A stretch of DNA of 64,000 nucleotides, from NCBI RefSeq assembly GCF_002777975.1, contig NZ_NGVS01000004.1, positions 1-64,000 on the forward strand. Direction: 5' to 3'. The notes below the pieces were generated by a model. That model did not search any database, was not told the origin of the DNA, and saw nothing but the letters and a program-made list of their open reading frames with translations. Of this stretch, positions 47,579-55,933 are shown one piece after another; the first letter of the stretch is position 1; each line of letters starts with the position of its first letter. The position numbers and the translations under genes are program-made. This DNA is from Shewanella carassii. GTDB lineage: Bacteria > Pseudomonadota > Gammaproteobacteria > Enterobacterales > Shewanellaceae.

Positions 47579-47813
47579 GTCGCCGGCCAGAATAGCGATC
47601 CTGCTGGCCCTGACCAATATCCGCTCTGACGCCATAAGAGGTGGGTTAACTGACTACTTTTGCAAAGGCTTCAGCATCAATAATGCTGCAGCCTTTAACC
47701 GTCTCGACAGCGCCAACTTACGCCGAGCCATCGCCAGGCTTAACCAAGTGGCCGGCTTAATCGAACAATTGAACGGCTTAGCACTACCCAATCAGGAGAA
47801 CCCATGCGCATAA
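47553..47813 (+). CDS. PapB-family-like small DNA-binding protein
   Basis: The 86-residue protein has the pattern 'LLALTNIRSDAIRGGLTDYF' and 'LRRAIARLNQVAGLI', which matches the PapB helix-turn-helix layout ('I-S-S-I-H-S-D... A-x-x-D-Y... L-x-RL'). PapB proteins control fimbrial phase variation; a prophage role is not known to me. The start overlaps the end of the replication gene and its stop overlaps the Ogr-like gene, so translation is coupled. Moderate confidence in the family. Confidence 0.6.
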   Translation: MNMLIQGNESPARIAILLALTNIRSDAIRGGLTDYFCKGFSINNAAAFNRLDSANLRRAIARLNQVAGLIEQLNGLALPNQENPCA

Positions 47814-48055
47814 CTTGCCGAACCTGCGGACAAAAAGCCATTATCCAAAGCACCAAGGATGCAATCCCCGGTTATGCCAAGATGTACTGCACCTGCACAA
47901 ATCCCCACTGTGGTCATACGTTCGTGGCGACCTGGTCACATCAACACACGCTCAACCCCGGGCTGCAATCAACATCCGAGGCGATGGTCAACCTGGTGCG
48001 TTCATTGGAGCCTCAACAACGGGCCAAAATTATCAAGCAATTGCAGCTGATTTAA
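47804..48055 (+). CDS. Ogr/Delta-like zinc-binding late gene activator
   Basis: The 83-residue protein has two Cys pairs, 'CRTCGQKAII' and 'YCTCTNPHCGHTFVATWSHQ', with the spacing of the P2 Ogr / P4 Delta zinc finger (C-x2-C...C-x4-C). Ogr proteins activate phage late promoters by contacting RNA polymerase alpha. Here it is placed before the methylase and cargo block rather than at the end of the tail genes as in P2. It overlaps the PapB-like gene by 10 bp. Confidence 0.85.
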   Translation: MRITCRTCGQKAIIQSTKDAIPGYAKMYCTCTNPHCGHTFVATWSHQHTLNPGLQSTSEAMVNLVRSLEPQQRAKIIKQLQLI

Positions 48056-48101
48056 CCTTTTCAGTCGGTCAAGAGGTAGTGCCCAAAAGGGCTAACGGGT
48101 A

Positions 48102-48121
48102 TACTGTACATAAAAACAGTA
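48102..48121. promoter_or_regulatory. LexA (SOS) box ahead of the com-methylase pair
   Basis: CTGT at 48104-48107, eight bases, ACAG at 48116-48119; flanking bases give TACTGT...ACAGTA, the same frame as the recA box. It is 12 bp before the start of the Com-like gene. By position it could regulate that gene and the methylase. Confidence 0.85.
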
Positions 48122-48132
48122 TCCATCTTTTA

Positions 48133-48300
48133 ATGACCGAATTTCGTTGTATCCGTTGTACCAAATTGCTGGCCCGTATCCAGGGCCAACTCGCGGACAT
48201 AGAAATCAAATGTCCTCGATGTAAACACCTTAACCAGAGCGCCAAGAGCACCCAGCCTGGTAATGTTAATGACTTCCAACCTAACACTGCTTCACGGTGA
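48133..48300 (+). CDS. Com-like zinc-ribbon protein
   Basis: The 55-residue protein reads 'MTEFRCIRCTKLLARIQ' and 'ADIEIKCPRCKHLNQSA': two C-x2-C pairs with the same layout as the Mu Com protein, which binds mRNA and switches on translation of the mom DNA-modification gene. Its stop overlaps the start of the downstream methyltransferase by more than 30 bp, as com does with mom. A LexA box is immediately upstream. The function as a translational activator here is inferred. Confidence 0.8.
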   Translation: MTEFRCIRCTKLLARIQGQLADIEIKCPRCKHLNQSAKSTQPGNVNDFQPNTASR

Positions 48301-49288
48301 TTGCCTCACCGAACTGACTAAACTGCCCGACAATAGCGTTGACCTGATTGTGACCGACCCGCCTTACTTTCAAGTCAAGCCGGATGCCTGGGATAATCAA
48401 TGGCCTGATGTAGAAAGCTTTCTGGCCTGGCTTGATAGCGTCAGCGCCGAGTTGTGGCGTGTCCTGAAACCAGCCGGCACCCTCTACCTATTTTGCGGCC
48501 CCAAGTTGGCAGCCGACACCGAGTTACTACTCAGAAGCCGTTTCAATATCCTGAACCACATAGTGTGGGCCAAGCCTTCCGGCCCCTGGAACCGCACCCG
48601 TAAAAGTGAGCTGCGCTCCTACTTCCGAGCAACTGAGCGCATTATTATGTGCGAGCACTACGGCGCGGAAGGCTTCGCCAAGGGCCGCAGTGGCTACTAT
48701 GAAAAGTGCAAAGCGCTGCGCCAGCATGTCTTTGCTCCCTTGATTAACTACTTCCAGGAAGAAAGGGCCCGCGCCGGCGTCAGCAACAAGGAGATCAATC
48801 AAGCCACCGGAACCCAGATGGCCAGCCATTGGTTTACCGCTTCACAATGGCAATTACCCAATGCTGAGCAGTATCAAAAGCTGCAGGCCTTGTTTACTAA
48901 AAAGGCGCTGGAGCGGGACTATGACACGCTGGAAACTGAGTTTGTGGCGCTGCAGCGACAATACCAAGGTTTGGCACAAGAGTTTGATGACTTGAAAGCA
49001 CAGTACCAGCACTTACGCCGGCCATTCAGGGTATCCAAGGATGTACCGTTTACCGATGTTTGGCACTACCCCGCTGTGCCCTACTACCCAGGCAAACATC
49101 CCTGTGAAAAACCCGCAGCCATGCTCGAGCACATCATTAATGCCAGCAGTCGCCCCGGAGACGTTGTCTTGGATTGCTTTATGGGTTCAGGCTCTACCGG
49201 AAAAGCCTGCAAGGCACTGGGTCGGCACTTCATCGGGGTAGAGTTGAATGAAGATTTACTCAACCGTATTAGAACCACACTGACGTAA
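48263..49288 (+). CDS. Prophage DNA methyltransferase (N6-adenine or N4-cytosine)
   Basis: The 341-residue protein has motif IV 'LIVTDPPYFQVK' (residues about 30-38) and motif I 'DCFMGSGSTGKACKALGRHF' near the C-terminus, the beta-class order. 'PWNRTRKSELRSYFRATERI' and 'YYPGKHPCEKPAAMLEHII' are usual blocks in between. A coiled-coil-like stretch (about 210-250) is unusual. ATG 48269 is an alternative start. HP1 and K139 also carry a methylase near here. No partner nuclease is adjacent, so it probably protects phage DNA. Confidence 0.88.
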   Translation: MLMTSNLTLLHGDCLTELTKLPDNSVDLIVTDPPYFQVKPDAWDNQWPDVESFLAWLDSVSAELWRVLKPAGTLYLFCGPKLAADTELLLRSRFNILNHIVWAKPSGPWNRTRKSELRSYFRATERIIMCEHYGAEGFAKGRSGYYEKCKALRQHVFAPLINYFQEERARAGVSNKEINQATGTQMASHWFTASQWQLPNAEQYQKLQALFTKKALERDYDTLETEFVALQRQYQGLAQEFDDLKAQYQHLRRPFRVSKDVPFTDVWHYPAVPYYPGKHPCEKPAAMLEHIINASSRPGDVVLDCFMGSGSTGKACKALGRHFIGVELNEDLLNRIRTTLT

Positions 49289-49426
49289 GTATCGATGGTG
49301 ATAAGACTGTCGATCCTTCTAGCTTATGCTCCGGCATCGTTTTTTGCTTTAAATTTATTCATACAGTATCGACTTCTCAAATACTGCATAAATAACTGCC
49401 TATTAAAAACCCAATCAATACTGTAG

Positions 49427-49457
49427 TTTTGCTACGATATTTGATATCGTAGCAAAA
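49427..49457. promoter_or_regulatory. Perfect 31-bp palindrome ahead of the R-M cargo
   Basis: TTTTGCTACGATAT, the centre TTG and ATATCGTAGCAAAA form 14-bp arms with no mismatch. It begins 53 bp upstream of the 94-residue gene. It could be an operator for that gene and the R-M operon; because a T-run follows on the minus strand, a leftward terminator is also possible. Confidence 0.65.
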
Positions 49458-49479
49458 AACAACTATTGAGGGAGTCAGG

Positions 49480-49764
49480 ATGATTTCAGGGTTAAAAGGT
49501 GGAAATTGTATTCTTAGCTCTATGGCAAAAGAGAGAGTTAAGAGTGGCATTTTAGATCAAGCGCAAATAGTGGGCTTTAAGAGTGAGTATACAGTAGTTT
49601 TTAACGGTGAGGAGTGGAATGGTGAACCACTTGTATTGAGTAGTTCTAGGCAACCTTATGAAGCTCGTATATTTAAGAGTTTAGACGGTGCTATCGCTGA
49701 GTTAATTAGGATTGGCCTTACCGAAGCATCTATTAAAATCATACTAAAATCAGATAACGATTAA
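49480..49764 (+). CDS. 94-residue protein preceding the type III R-M genes
   Basis: The small protein ends with 'EARIFKSLDGAIAELIRIGL' and has a beta-rich N-terminal half ('YTVVFNGEEWNGEPLVLSSS'). I do not recognise a family. It is AT-rich like mod and res and 27 bp upstream of mod, behind a perfect palindrome. It could regulate the R-M genes, as C proteins do for type II systems, but it shows no clear helix-turn-helix. Function unknown. Confidence 0.6.
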   Translation: MISGLKGGNCILSSMAKERVKSGILDQAQIVGFKSEYTVVFNGEEWNGEPLVLSSSRQPYEARIFKSLDGAIAELIRIGLTEASIKIILKSDND

Positions 49765-49791
49765 TAGTAATTCATTTATTTTGGAATGAAA

Positions 49792-51768
49792 ATGAACATA
49801 AAAAAAGAGACCGTATATTCAAATATAGAAACTGCAAACAGTAAGCAGCTAACAATTCTCAAGAAGTACTTCCCCAATTGCTTTGATCGTGATGGTAACT
49901 TCATTCAAGAACGAATGCTTGAGGTTGTAAATAAAAGTGAAATTGAATTATCGAAAGAAAGTTACTCACTAAACTGGCTGGGTAAGTCATACTCACGCCT
50001 GTTAGCGAACCTGCCACCTAAAACTCTAATTCATGCAGATGCTAAGCACAACTCTCTAGAAAAAAATAAAGATAGTAAAAACTTGCTTATCAAAGGGGAC
50101 AATCTTGAGATTTTAAAACATCTAGTTAATGCCTATAGTGAGAAGGTTAAGATGATATATATCGATCCTCCTTACAATACTGGAAAAGACGGCTTTACAT
50201 ACCAAGATAATCGTAACTTTACCAAAGAACAGTTGTCTGAGCTGGCAGGAATCAGCCTTGATGAAGCATCAAGAATATTAGAATTTACTGACAAAAACTC
50301 TAGTAGTCATAGTGCTTGGCTAACTTTTATGTATCCTCGACTGTATGTTGCGAGAGAATTTTTGACTGACGATGGAGTAGTGTTCATTTCTATCGATGAT
50401 AATGAACAATCACAGTTGAAACTCCTATGCGATGAAGTTTTTGGTGAAGCAAACTATGTCGGAACAATTATTTGGAAAAATGTCACTGACAATAACCCTT
50501 CTAACATAGCAATTGAACATGAATATATAATTGTATACTCAAAACAGAAGTCCCTACTTGCTAACGAATGGAAATCAAATTTATCTGATGTTAAGGATCT
50601 GCTTATACGCGTGGGTGAAGAGTTCAATTCAAAATATCAAAACCCTGAAGAACTTCAATCAGCATACACTACTTGGTATCGAGAAAATAAAAGCGAGCTA
50701 TGGCCATTAGAAAACTATAAGTTTATTGATAAACATGGAGTTTACTCTGGCGAAAGAGGTGTACATAACCCTGGTAAAGAAGGATACAGGTATGACATCA
50801 TTCACCCTACGACTAGAAAACCTTGTAAACAACCATTGATGGGATACAGGTTTCCAGAAGAATCCATGAATAGAATGATTTCTGAAGGCCGTATTATTTT
50901 TGGTGAAACGGAAGATAAACTTGTAGAGATCAAAGTTTACGCAAAAGACTATAAACAAAAATTGAGCTCAGTTTTTCATTTGGATGGTCGAGCGGGTGCA
51001 AATGAGCTTAAATCTCTATTCCCAGATGTGGTCAAAGCATTTACTAACCCAAAAACAACAAAACTAATTGAAGAGTTGATTTCATTTTCTTGTAAAGACG
51101 ATGGCATTGTTATGGACTTTTTCTCTGGTTCAGGAACAACAGCAAATGCTGTTTTAAACTTAAACAGTCGTATTAATAGTAGATTTCAATTTATTAGCGT
51201 TCAGCTTGACGAAGAAATTGGGCATGATACTGAGTTATATAAAAAAGGATATAGAACGGTTTTTGATGTTACAAAAACTCGCATAATTAGAGCTTCTGAA
51301 GTTATTAATAGAAATTGTAAAAACAATAATCTAGACCTTGGTTTCAAGATCTTTGAAACAGTTGATGACTTCCGAGTAGAAGACGATGAAAAAGAACTAT
51401 CACTAGTCAACTTCACAATGTTTGACGATGTCCTTCTTACTGATGAACAATACTATACCTTACTTACTACGTGGGCTCTCTATGATGGTTGCGAATTAAC
51501 AACCCCAATCTACGATATAGATTTGGATGGATATATCGCACATCTCTGCGATAGACGTTTATATATGATTGCTCCAGAGTTTAGTAGCAATGCACTTAGA
51601 GCTTTACTTCATAGACTAGATGACACTGAAGATAAAGATTTTTATCCAAACAAGATCGTTTACTATTCAAATAATTTCGATAGTGTTAAACAAATGGAAT
51701 TGAACGAAGCACTGAAGAACTACGCAAATAAAAAATCTATCGAAATTGACGTGGTGGTACGTAACTAA
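49792..51768 (+). CDS. mod: Type III restriction-modification methyltransferase (Mod)
   Basis: Mod methylates adenine in a short asymmetric site and gives the system its specificity. The 658-residue protein has motif IV 'MIYIDPPYNTGKDGFTYQDN' (about residue 125) and motif I 'FFSGSGTTANAVLNLN' (about 442), the beta order of type III Mod proteins. The target recognition domain lies between. Start ATG 49792 has GGA six bases upstream; ATG 49786 is too close to it. A run of seven A at codons 3-6 could slip. The stop overlaps the res start (TAATG). Strongly AT-rich compared with the prophage. Confidence 0.92.
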   Translation: MNIKKETVYSNIETANSKQLTILKKYFPNCFDRDGNFIQERMLEVVNKSEIELSKESYSLNWLGKSYSRLLANLPPKTLIHADAKHNSLEKNKDSKNLLIKGDNLEILKHLVNAYSEKVKMIYIDPPYNTGKDGFTYQDNRNFTKEQLSELAGISLDEASRILEFTDKNSSSHSAWLTFMYPRLYVAREFLTDDGVVFISIDDNEQSQLKLLCDEVFGEANYVGTIIWKNVTDNNPSNIAIEHEYIIVYSKQKSLLANEWKSNLSDVKDLLIRVGEEFNSKYQNPEELQSAYTTWYRENKSELWPLENYKFIDKHGVYSGERGVHNPGKEGYRYDIIHPTTRKPCKQPLMGYRFPEESMNRMISEGRIIFGETEDKLVEIKVYAKDYKQKLSSVFHLDGRAGANELKSLFPDVVKAFTNPKTTKLIEELISFSCKDDGIVMDFFSGSGTTANAVLNLNSRINSRFQFISVQLDEEIGHDTELYKKGYRTVFDVTKTRIIRASEVINRNCKNNNLDLGFKIFETVDDFRVEDDEKELSLVNFTMFDDVLLTDEQYYTLLTTWALYDGCELTTPIYDIDLDGYIAHLCDRRLYMIAPEFSSNALRALLHRLDDTEDKDFYPNKIVYYSNNFDSVKQMELNEALKNYANKKSIEIDVVVRN

Positions 51769-54683
51769 TGAGCAAAGGATTTACTTTTGAAAAGAACCTA
51801 CCACACCAAAAAGCAGGTGTCGATGCAGTTCTTAATATGTTTATTGGTGCAGAGCCTCAACAAGCTGATGATCATAGCATCAGAATGTTAGCAAACGCTA
51901 AACTTTCAATAACCAAGCAACAGCTTCGCTCAAACATCAAAGCAATTCACGAGTTTAACGGAATCGAGCACAGCAAAGAGTATTACAATGAAAACAGTAA
52001 TGTTATTGACGTATCAATGGAAACGGGAACAGGTAAAACTTACACCTATACCAAAACAATGTTTGAGTTAAACAAAACCTTTGGTATCAATAAGTTTATT
52101 GTCATTGTACCTACTCTTTCTATCAAAGCCGGCACTGTAAACTTTCTTAAAAGTGATGCACTCAAAGACCACTTTCGAGAAACAGAGCGGGAACTTAAAA
52201 CGTATGTGGTAGAGAGCAAAAAGTCCTCTAATAAAAATACAAAATCTTATATGCCTCAGGCCATTCACGATTTTGTTGAAGCAAACAATTACAATAAGAA
52301 ATACATCCACGTAATGGTGATTAACTCAGGAATGGTGAATTCACCATCTTTGACTGAAGTGTATGACCGTGGTTTGTTAGATAATAGATATAACACGCCA
52401 ATTCAGGCTATAAGTGCGGTAAACCCATTTGTTATTATTGATGAGCCTCATAAGTTTCCGAAAGCTAAGACCACGTGGAAAAATATTGAGAAGTTTAATG
52501 CGCAATACATCATTCGTTATGGTGCAACATTCAATGAAGAGTATGAAAACCTTGTCTATCGATTGACCGCCGTTGATGCATTCAATGATGACCTCGTTAA
52601 AGGTGTCAATGCGTTCATTGAAGAAATGGTGGGAGATGATACTGCCAGTTTAACACTTAAAAAGTCTACAACTATTGAAGCATCCTTTGAGTTGAATGAA
52701 AATGGTTCAAAAACTATTGTCAAAGTTGGAAAAGGTGAATCTTTAGCAAAAACTCACCCTGAAATTCATGACTTATACATTGAGTCGATGAATACAAAGA
52801 TGGTTGTACTCAGCAATGGTATTGAGTTGAAAGTTAATGAATCAATTAACCCTTACTCATACTCTGATACACTTGAAGACAATATGATGCGTAGAGCGAT
52901 TAAAGAGCATTTCAAGGTCGAAAGAGAAATGCTAACACAACGCCCTCGAATTAAGCCATTAACCTTGTTTTTTATTGACGACATTGAGGGATACCGTGAT
53001 GGAAATAATATCTCTGGCAGCTTGAAAACCAAGTTCGAGGAGTGGACGTTAGCTGAAGCAAAGGCACTACTAAAAACAGAAACAGATAAGTTCTATAAAC
53101 GATATTTAGAGAAAACTATCGCTGATATAAGCAGTGTTCACGGTGGTTACTTCTCAAAGGATAATAGTGATAAAGATGAAAAAATAGAGCAAGAGATTAA
53201 TGAAATTCTGCACGATAAAGAGCTACTTCTATCGCTAGATAATCCTAGACGTTTTATTTTCTCTAAGTGGACCCTTCGAGAAGGGTGGGATAATCCAAAT
53301 ATCTTTACGCTTTGTAAATTACGCTCAAGTGGTAGTACAACATCGAAGCTTCAAGAAGTCGGACGTGGTCTACGTTTGCCAGTCAATGAGTATATGGCTC
53401 GTGTGAATGGTGAGTTTAGACTGAATTACTTTGTTGATTTTACAGAAAAAGATTTTGTCGAGTCCTTAGTGCAAGAAGTGAATCAAACGTCTTTCAAAGA
53501 AACAGTTCCATCTAAATTGACTCAAGAACTAGAAGATAAAATATTATCGAAATACCCTAACCTTGAAGCGCTCGACTTGATGATAGTTCTGCTTGAGAAA
53601 GGGATTATAGACAAAAGTAAAAACTTACTTGGAGCGACTGCTTATACGCAATTAAAAGAGTCTTATCCTGAAGCTTTCCCAAGTGGCATTAAAAAAGGCA
53701 AAATCAAAGTAGCAACAGAAGGCAAGAGTCGTTCAAAAATGCGTATTGGTAAGTTTGATGAACTTAAAAAACTATGGGAAGTCATCAATCAGAAAGCCAT
53801 TCTAGAATACAAAATAGCTAGTGAGAAAGATTTTCTAAACCTTTTTACCAAATACTTACTTGAACAGTCAGATAAGTTTAAAAAAACAGGTGTACAAACA
53901 CGTATTGAAAAAATTTACATGAGTAACAATACTGCCATGTCAAAAACGATTTTTGGTGATGATGATGACTTCACTAAGTTCTGTACTATGACATACAAAG
54001 AGTTTATTAATACCTTATCAAAAACGGCTCTAATCAAGCCATCTACACTGCACAGAGCTTTTGTGTCAGTACAAGATATAATTAACATTACCGATTACTT
54101 GAACATTCAGACAATCAGAAAAATTAAATCTGGCTTTAGTAAATTCTTGTTACATAACTCATTTAACAAGTTTGGCCTTGGCTATAACATCATATCTAAC
54201 AGTCTGCACCCAACTAAATTTACTGATGAAAATGGTCAACCTCGAGAAAATGTTGCAGCAAGCGATCTCGGTATCCATTCAGATTACTCTTTGACGCCTT
54301 TAGACACTTATCTCTTTGAAGATGTTTTTTACGATTCTGAACTTGAGAAACGTAATATCACCGATGGTGAAATTGAATCTGTATCGGTCTTTACTAAGCT
54401 TCCTAAAAATTCAATAAAGATCCCTGTATCTGGTGGTTACACTTACTCACCTGATTTTGCTTACGTGGTAAAAACTAGCAAGGGTGAATACTTGAACTTT
54501 ATTATAGAAACAAAGAATATTGAAGGGAAAGAGAACCTTAGAAAAGAAGAAGAGCGTAAGATTGAGCACGCTAAGGAACTTTTCAACCAGATCAGTAAAG
54601 AAGTGAAAGTAGAATTTAAAACTCAGTTTGCAGGTGATGTGATTTATGAATTAATCAAGCAAGCGACCACAACAAGAGTTTAA
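51768..54683 (+). CDS. res: Type III restriction endonuclease subunit (Res)
   Basis: Res is the ATP-dependent helicase-nuclease that cuts between two head-to-head unmodified sites when bound to Mod. The 971-residue protein has Walker A 'METGTGKTYTYTKTMFELN' (about 85-90), the DEAD-like box 'VIIDEPHKFPKA' (about 223), motif VI 'QEVGRGLRLPVNE' and a C-terminal PD-(D/E)xK nuclease: 'YSPDFAYVV' then 'FIIETKNIEG' (about 893-916). All parts are present and the frame is intact. It overlaps mod by one base. Confidence 0.93.
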   Translation: MSKGFTFEKNLPHQKAGVDAVLNMFIGAEPQQADDHSIRMLANAKLSITKQQLRSNIKAIHEFNGIEHSKEYYNENSNVIDVSMETGTGKTYTYTKTMFELNKTFGINKFIVIVPTLSIKAGTVNFLKSDALKDHFRETERELKTYVVESKKSSNKNTKSYMPQAIHDFVEANNYNKKYIHVMVINSGMVNSPSLTEVYDRGLLDNRYNTPIQAISAVNPFVIIDEPHKFPKAKTTWKNIEKFNAQYIIRYGATFNEEYENLVYRLTAVDAFNDDLVKGVNAFIEEMVGDDTASLTLKKSTTIEASFELNENGSKTIVKVGKGESLAKTHPEIHDLYIESMNTKMVVLSNGIELKVNESINPYSYSDTLEDNMMRRAIKEHFKVEREMLTQRPRIKPLTLFFIDDIEGYRDGNNISGSLKTKFEEWTLAEAKALLKTETDKFYKRYLEKTIADISSVHGGYFSKDNSDKDEKIEQEINEILHDKELLLSLDNPRRFIFSKWTLREGWDNPNIFTLCKLRSSGSTTSKLQEVGRGLRLPVNEYMARVNGEFRLNYFVDFTEKDFVESLVQEVNQTSFKETVPSKLTQELEDKILSKYPNLEALDLMIVLLEKGIIDKSKNLLGATAYTQLKESYPEAFPSGIKKGKIKVATEGKSRSKMRIGKFDELKKLWEVINQKAILEYKIASEKDFLNLFTKYLLEQSDKFKKTGVQTRIEKIYMSNNTAMSKTIFGDDDDFTKFCTMTYKEFINTLSKTALIKPSTLHRAFVSVQDIINITDYLNIQTIRKIKSGFSKFLLHNSFNKFGLGYNIISNSLHPTKFTDENGQPRENVAASDLGIHSDYSLTPLDTYLFEDVFYDSELEKRNITDGEIESVSVFTKLPKNSIKIPVSGGYTYSPDFAYVVKTSKGEYLNFIIETKNIEGKENLRKEEERKIEHAKELFNQISKEVKVEFKTQFAGDVIYELIKQATTTRV

Positions 54684-54913
54684 CTATCCGAAGGGAGGCT
54701 CAAGGCCTCCCTATTCAATACTTGACATCAAGCATACCTTTTGATGATATCAAGCGTCAGTTGGTAATCTATTCATCAGGCCCTTCATTAGAGAAAAGAG
54801 TGGTATTATGCCGAGTTTGCTGTGGCGCTGACCAACTTGGGGATCCATGCTGGAATGGAGCTGCCAGTTGTTGACCCATTCATCCCCCAGGGGTTGGTGT
54901 GGGTGAAACCCAA
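54684..54913. other. Junction between R-M cargo and phage late genes
   Basis: GGGAGGCTCAAGGCCTCCC (54694-54712) is a hairpin just after res, probably its terminator although the T-run is weak. A gene remnant fills the right part. In P2 the cos site lies in this position; I could not recognise it. Confidence 0.5.
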
Positions 54914-54917
54914 TTAA
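54792..54917 (+). pseudogene. C-terminal remnant of an unknown plus-strand gene
   Basis: An open frame without a start reads 'EWYYAEFAVALTNLGIHAGM' then 'ELPVVDPFIPQGLVWVKPN' and stop, with phage-like codon use, unlike the AT-rich res gene. It converges on the portal gene with a 4-bp overlap. It looks like the tail of a gene whose front was replaced when the R-M module arrived. The identity is unknown. Confidence 0.45.
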
Positions 54918-55933
54918 GGTTCACGCACACTCAGTGATCCCAGCTTAGCCAAGTCGGGGTCACTGTTGATAAACTCCACAATATCACGCGCCAGTGGCAG
55001 CACTTCATTGCTCTGATAGACATCATTGGTTTTGAGGGGATCCCCAAGCCCTGCCGCGCCCTGGGGAATAATCCCCGCCATCCCGGCCGGAAAGCGGTTG
55101 GCCGTCAACACATCCTGGGCGCTGATATTCTTGGCGCTGGCAAACTGATCTTTGGAAGAAAAGTCACCAATGGGGATCACCTGGATCCCCTTCTCTTTGC
55201 CATCCGGGATATTGATAAACATATTGCGAAAGTTACCCGCCCCCTTACTGCGAGCCAGGGCGCTTTCTATCGCCTTCTTGTCCGGATCACTGAGTTTCGG
55301 ATCTGACGCGTACAGCAAGTAACCCATGTGGGCGCCGTTCTTGTAGTAGCGCCGCTTGAACAGCGTGGCATCGGTATTGAGCATGGCGGATTGCAGACCA
55401 CCGATATAATCCGGCATGCCATACACTTGCTGCATCGGATCATACTGCGGCAAAAAGGCCACATTCTCGGCCCGATATGGCCGGGCGGTAACATGCCCGT
55501 ACACATCCTCTTCCAGGTACTTGAAGTGCCCATCCGGGCAGCGGCGTAAATAGTGGGTCGACAGCGGATAGGCCTCCACGACACCGCTGGCTCGATTGCG
55601 GATTTTCAATAAGGCCATATCGCCAAACAGCAGGTAGTTGTGAATAGCCGGCCCCAGGACATTGCGGGTCAGTTTTCCCTTGGTCTGAATGGCGTTCAAA
55701 ATCATATTGCGCCGCGCCAGCAGTACCGGCCCTTGGTAGGCATTGCCATTGGCAACCTGATACAGCAGTTTGCGGTCAAGCGGCGGCTCATAGTATCCAA
55801 ACTCTTCATTGAGGCGAACGCCGGCCATGTCGGTCAGCCAGGTATCCTTGAGCAGCCTCTCGGCACTGCCAAATGAAAACGCCATCACACTGTCTTGCTG
55901 CTCGGCGCCGGCGTCACTCAGTAAATTTTCCAT
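54914..55933 (-). CDS. Portal protein (P2 gpQ-like)
   Basis: The portal forms the dodecameric DNA entry at one capsid vertex. The 339-residue protein has the PBSX/P2-type portal blocks 'YEPPLDRKLLYQVANGNAYQ', 'TARPYRAENVAFLPQYDPMQ' and 'GMPDYIGGLQSAMLNTDATL', and 'GNFRNMFINIPDGKEKGIQV' in the second half. Length agrees with P2 Q (344). Its start overlaps the terminase end, and both run leftward as in P2. Confidence 0.93.
   Translation of the reverse strand: MENLLSDAGAEQQDSVMAFSFGSAERLLKDTWLTDMAGVRLNEEFGYYEPPLDRKLLYQVANGNAYQGPVLLARRNMILNAIQTKGKLTRNVLGPAIHNYLLFGDMALLKIRNRASGVVEAYPLSTHYLRRCPDGHFKYLEEDVYGHVTARPYRAENVAFLPQYDPMQQVYGMPDYIGGLQSAMLNTDATLFKRRYYKNGAHMGYLLYASDPKLSDPDKKAIESALARSKGAGNFRNMFINIPDGKEKGIQVIPIGDFSSKDQFASAKNISAQDVLTANRFPAGMAGIIPQGAAGLGDPLKTNDVYQSNEVLPLARDIVEFINSDPDLAKLGSLSVREP

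Noticed and set aside
49800..49806. Run of seven A near the start of mod as a phase-variation switch
   Set aside because: The run is short, the surrounding DNA is AT-rich and no simple tandem repeat typical of phase-variable type III mod genes is present. Only a weak possibility.
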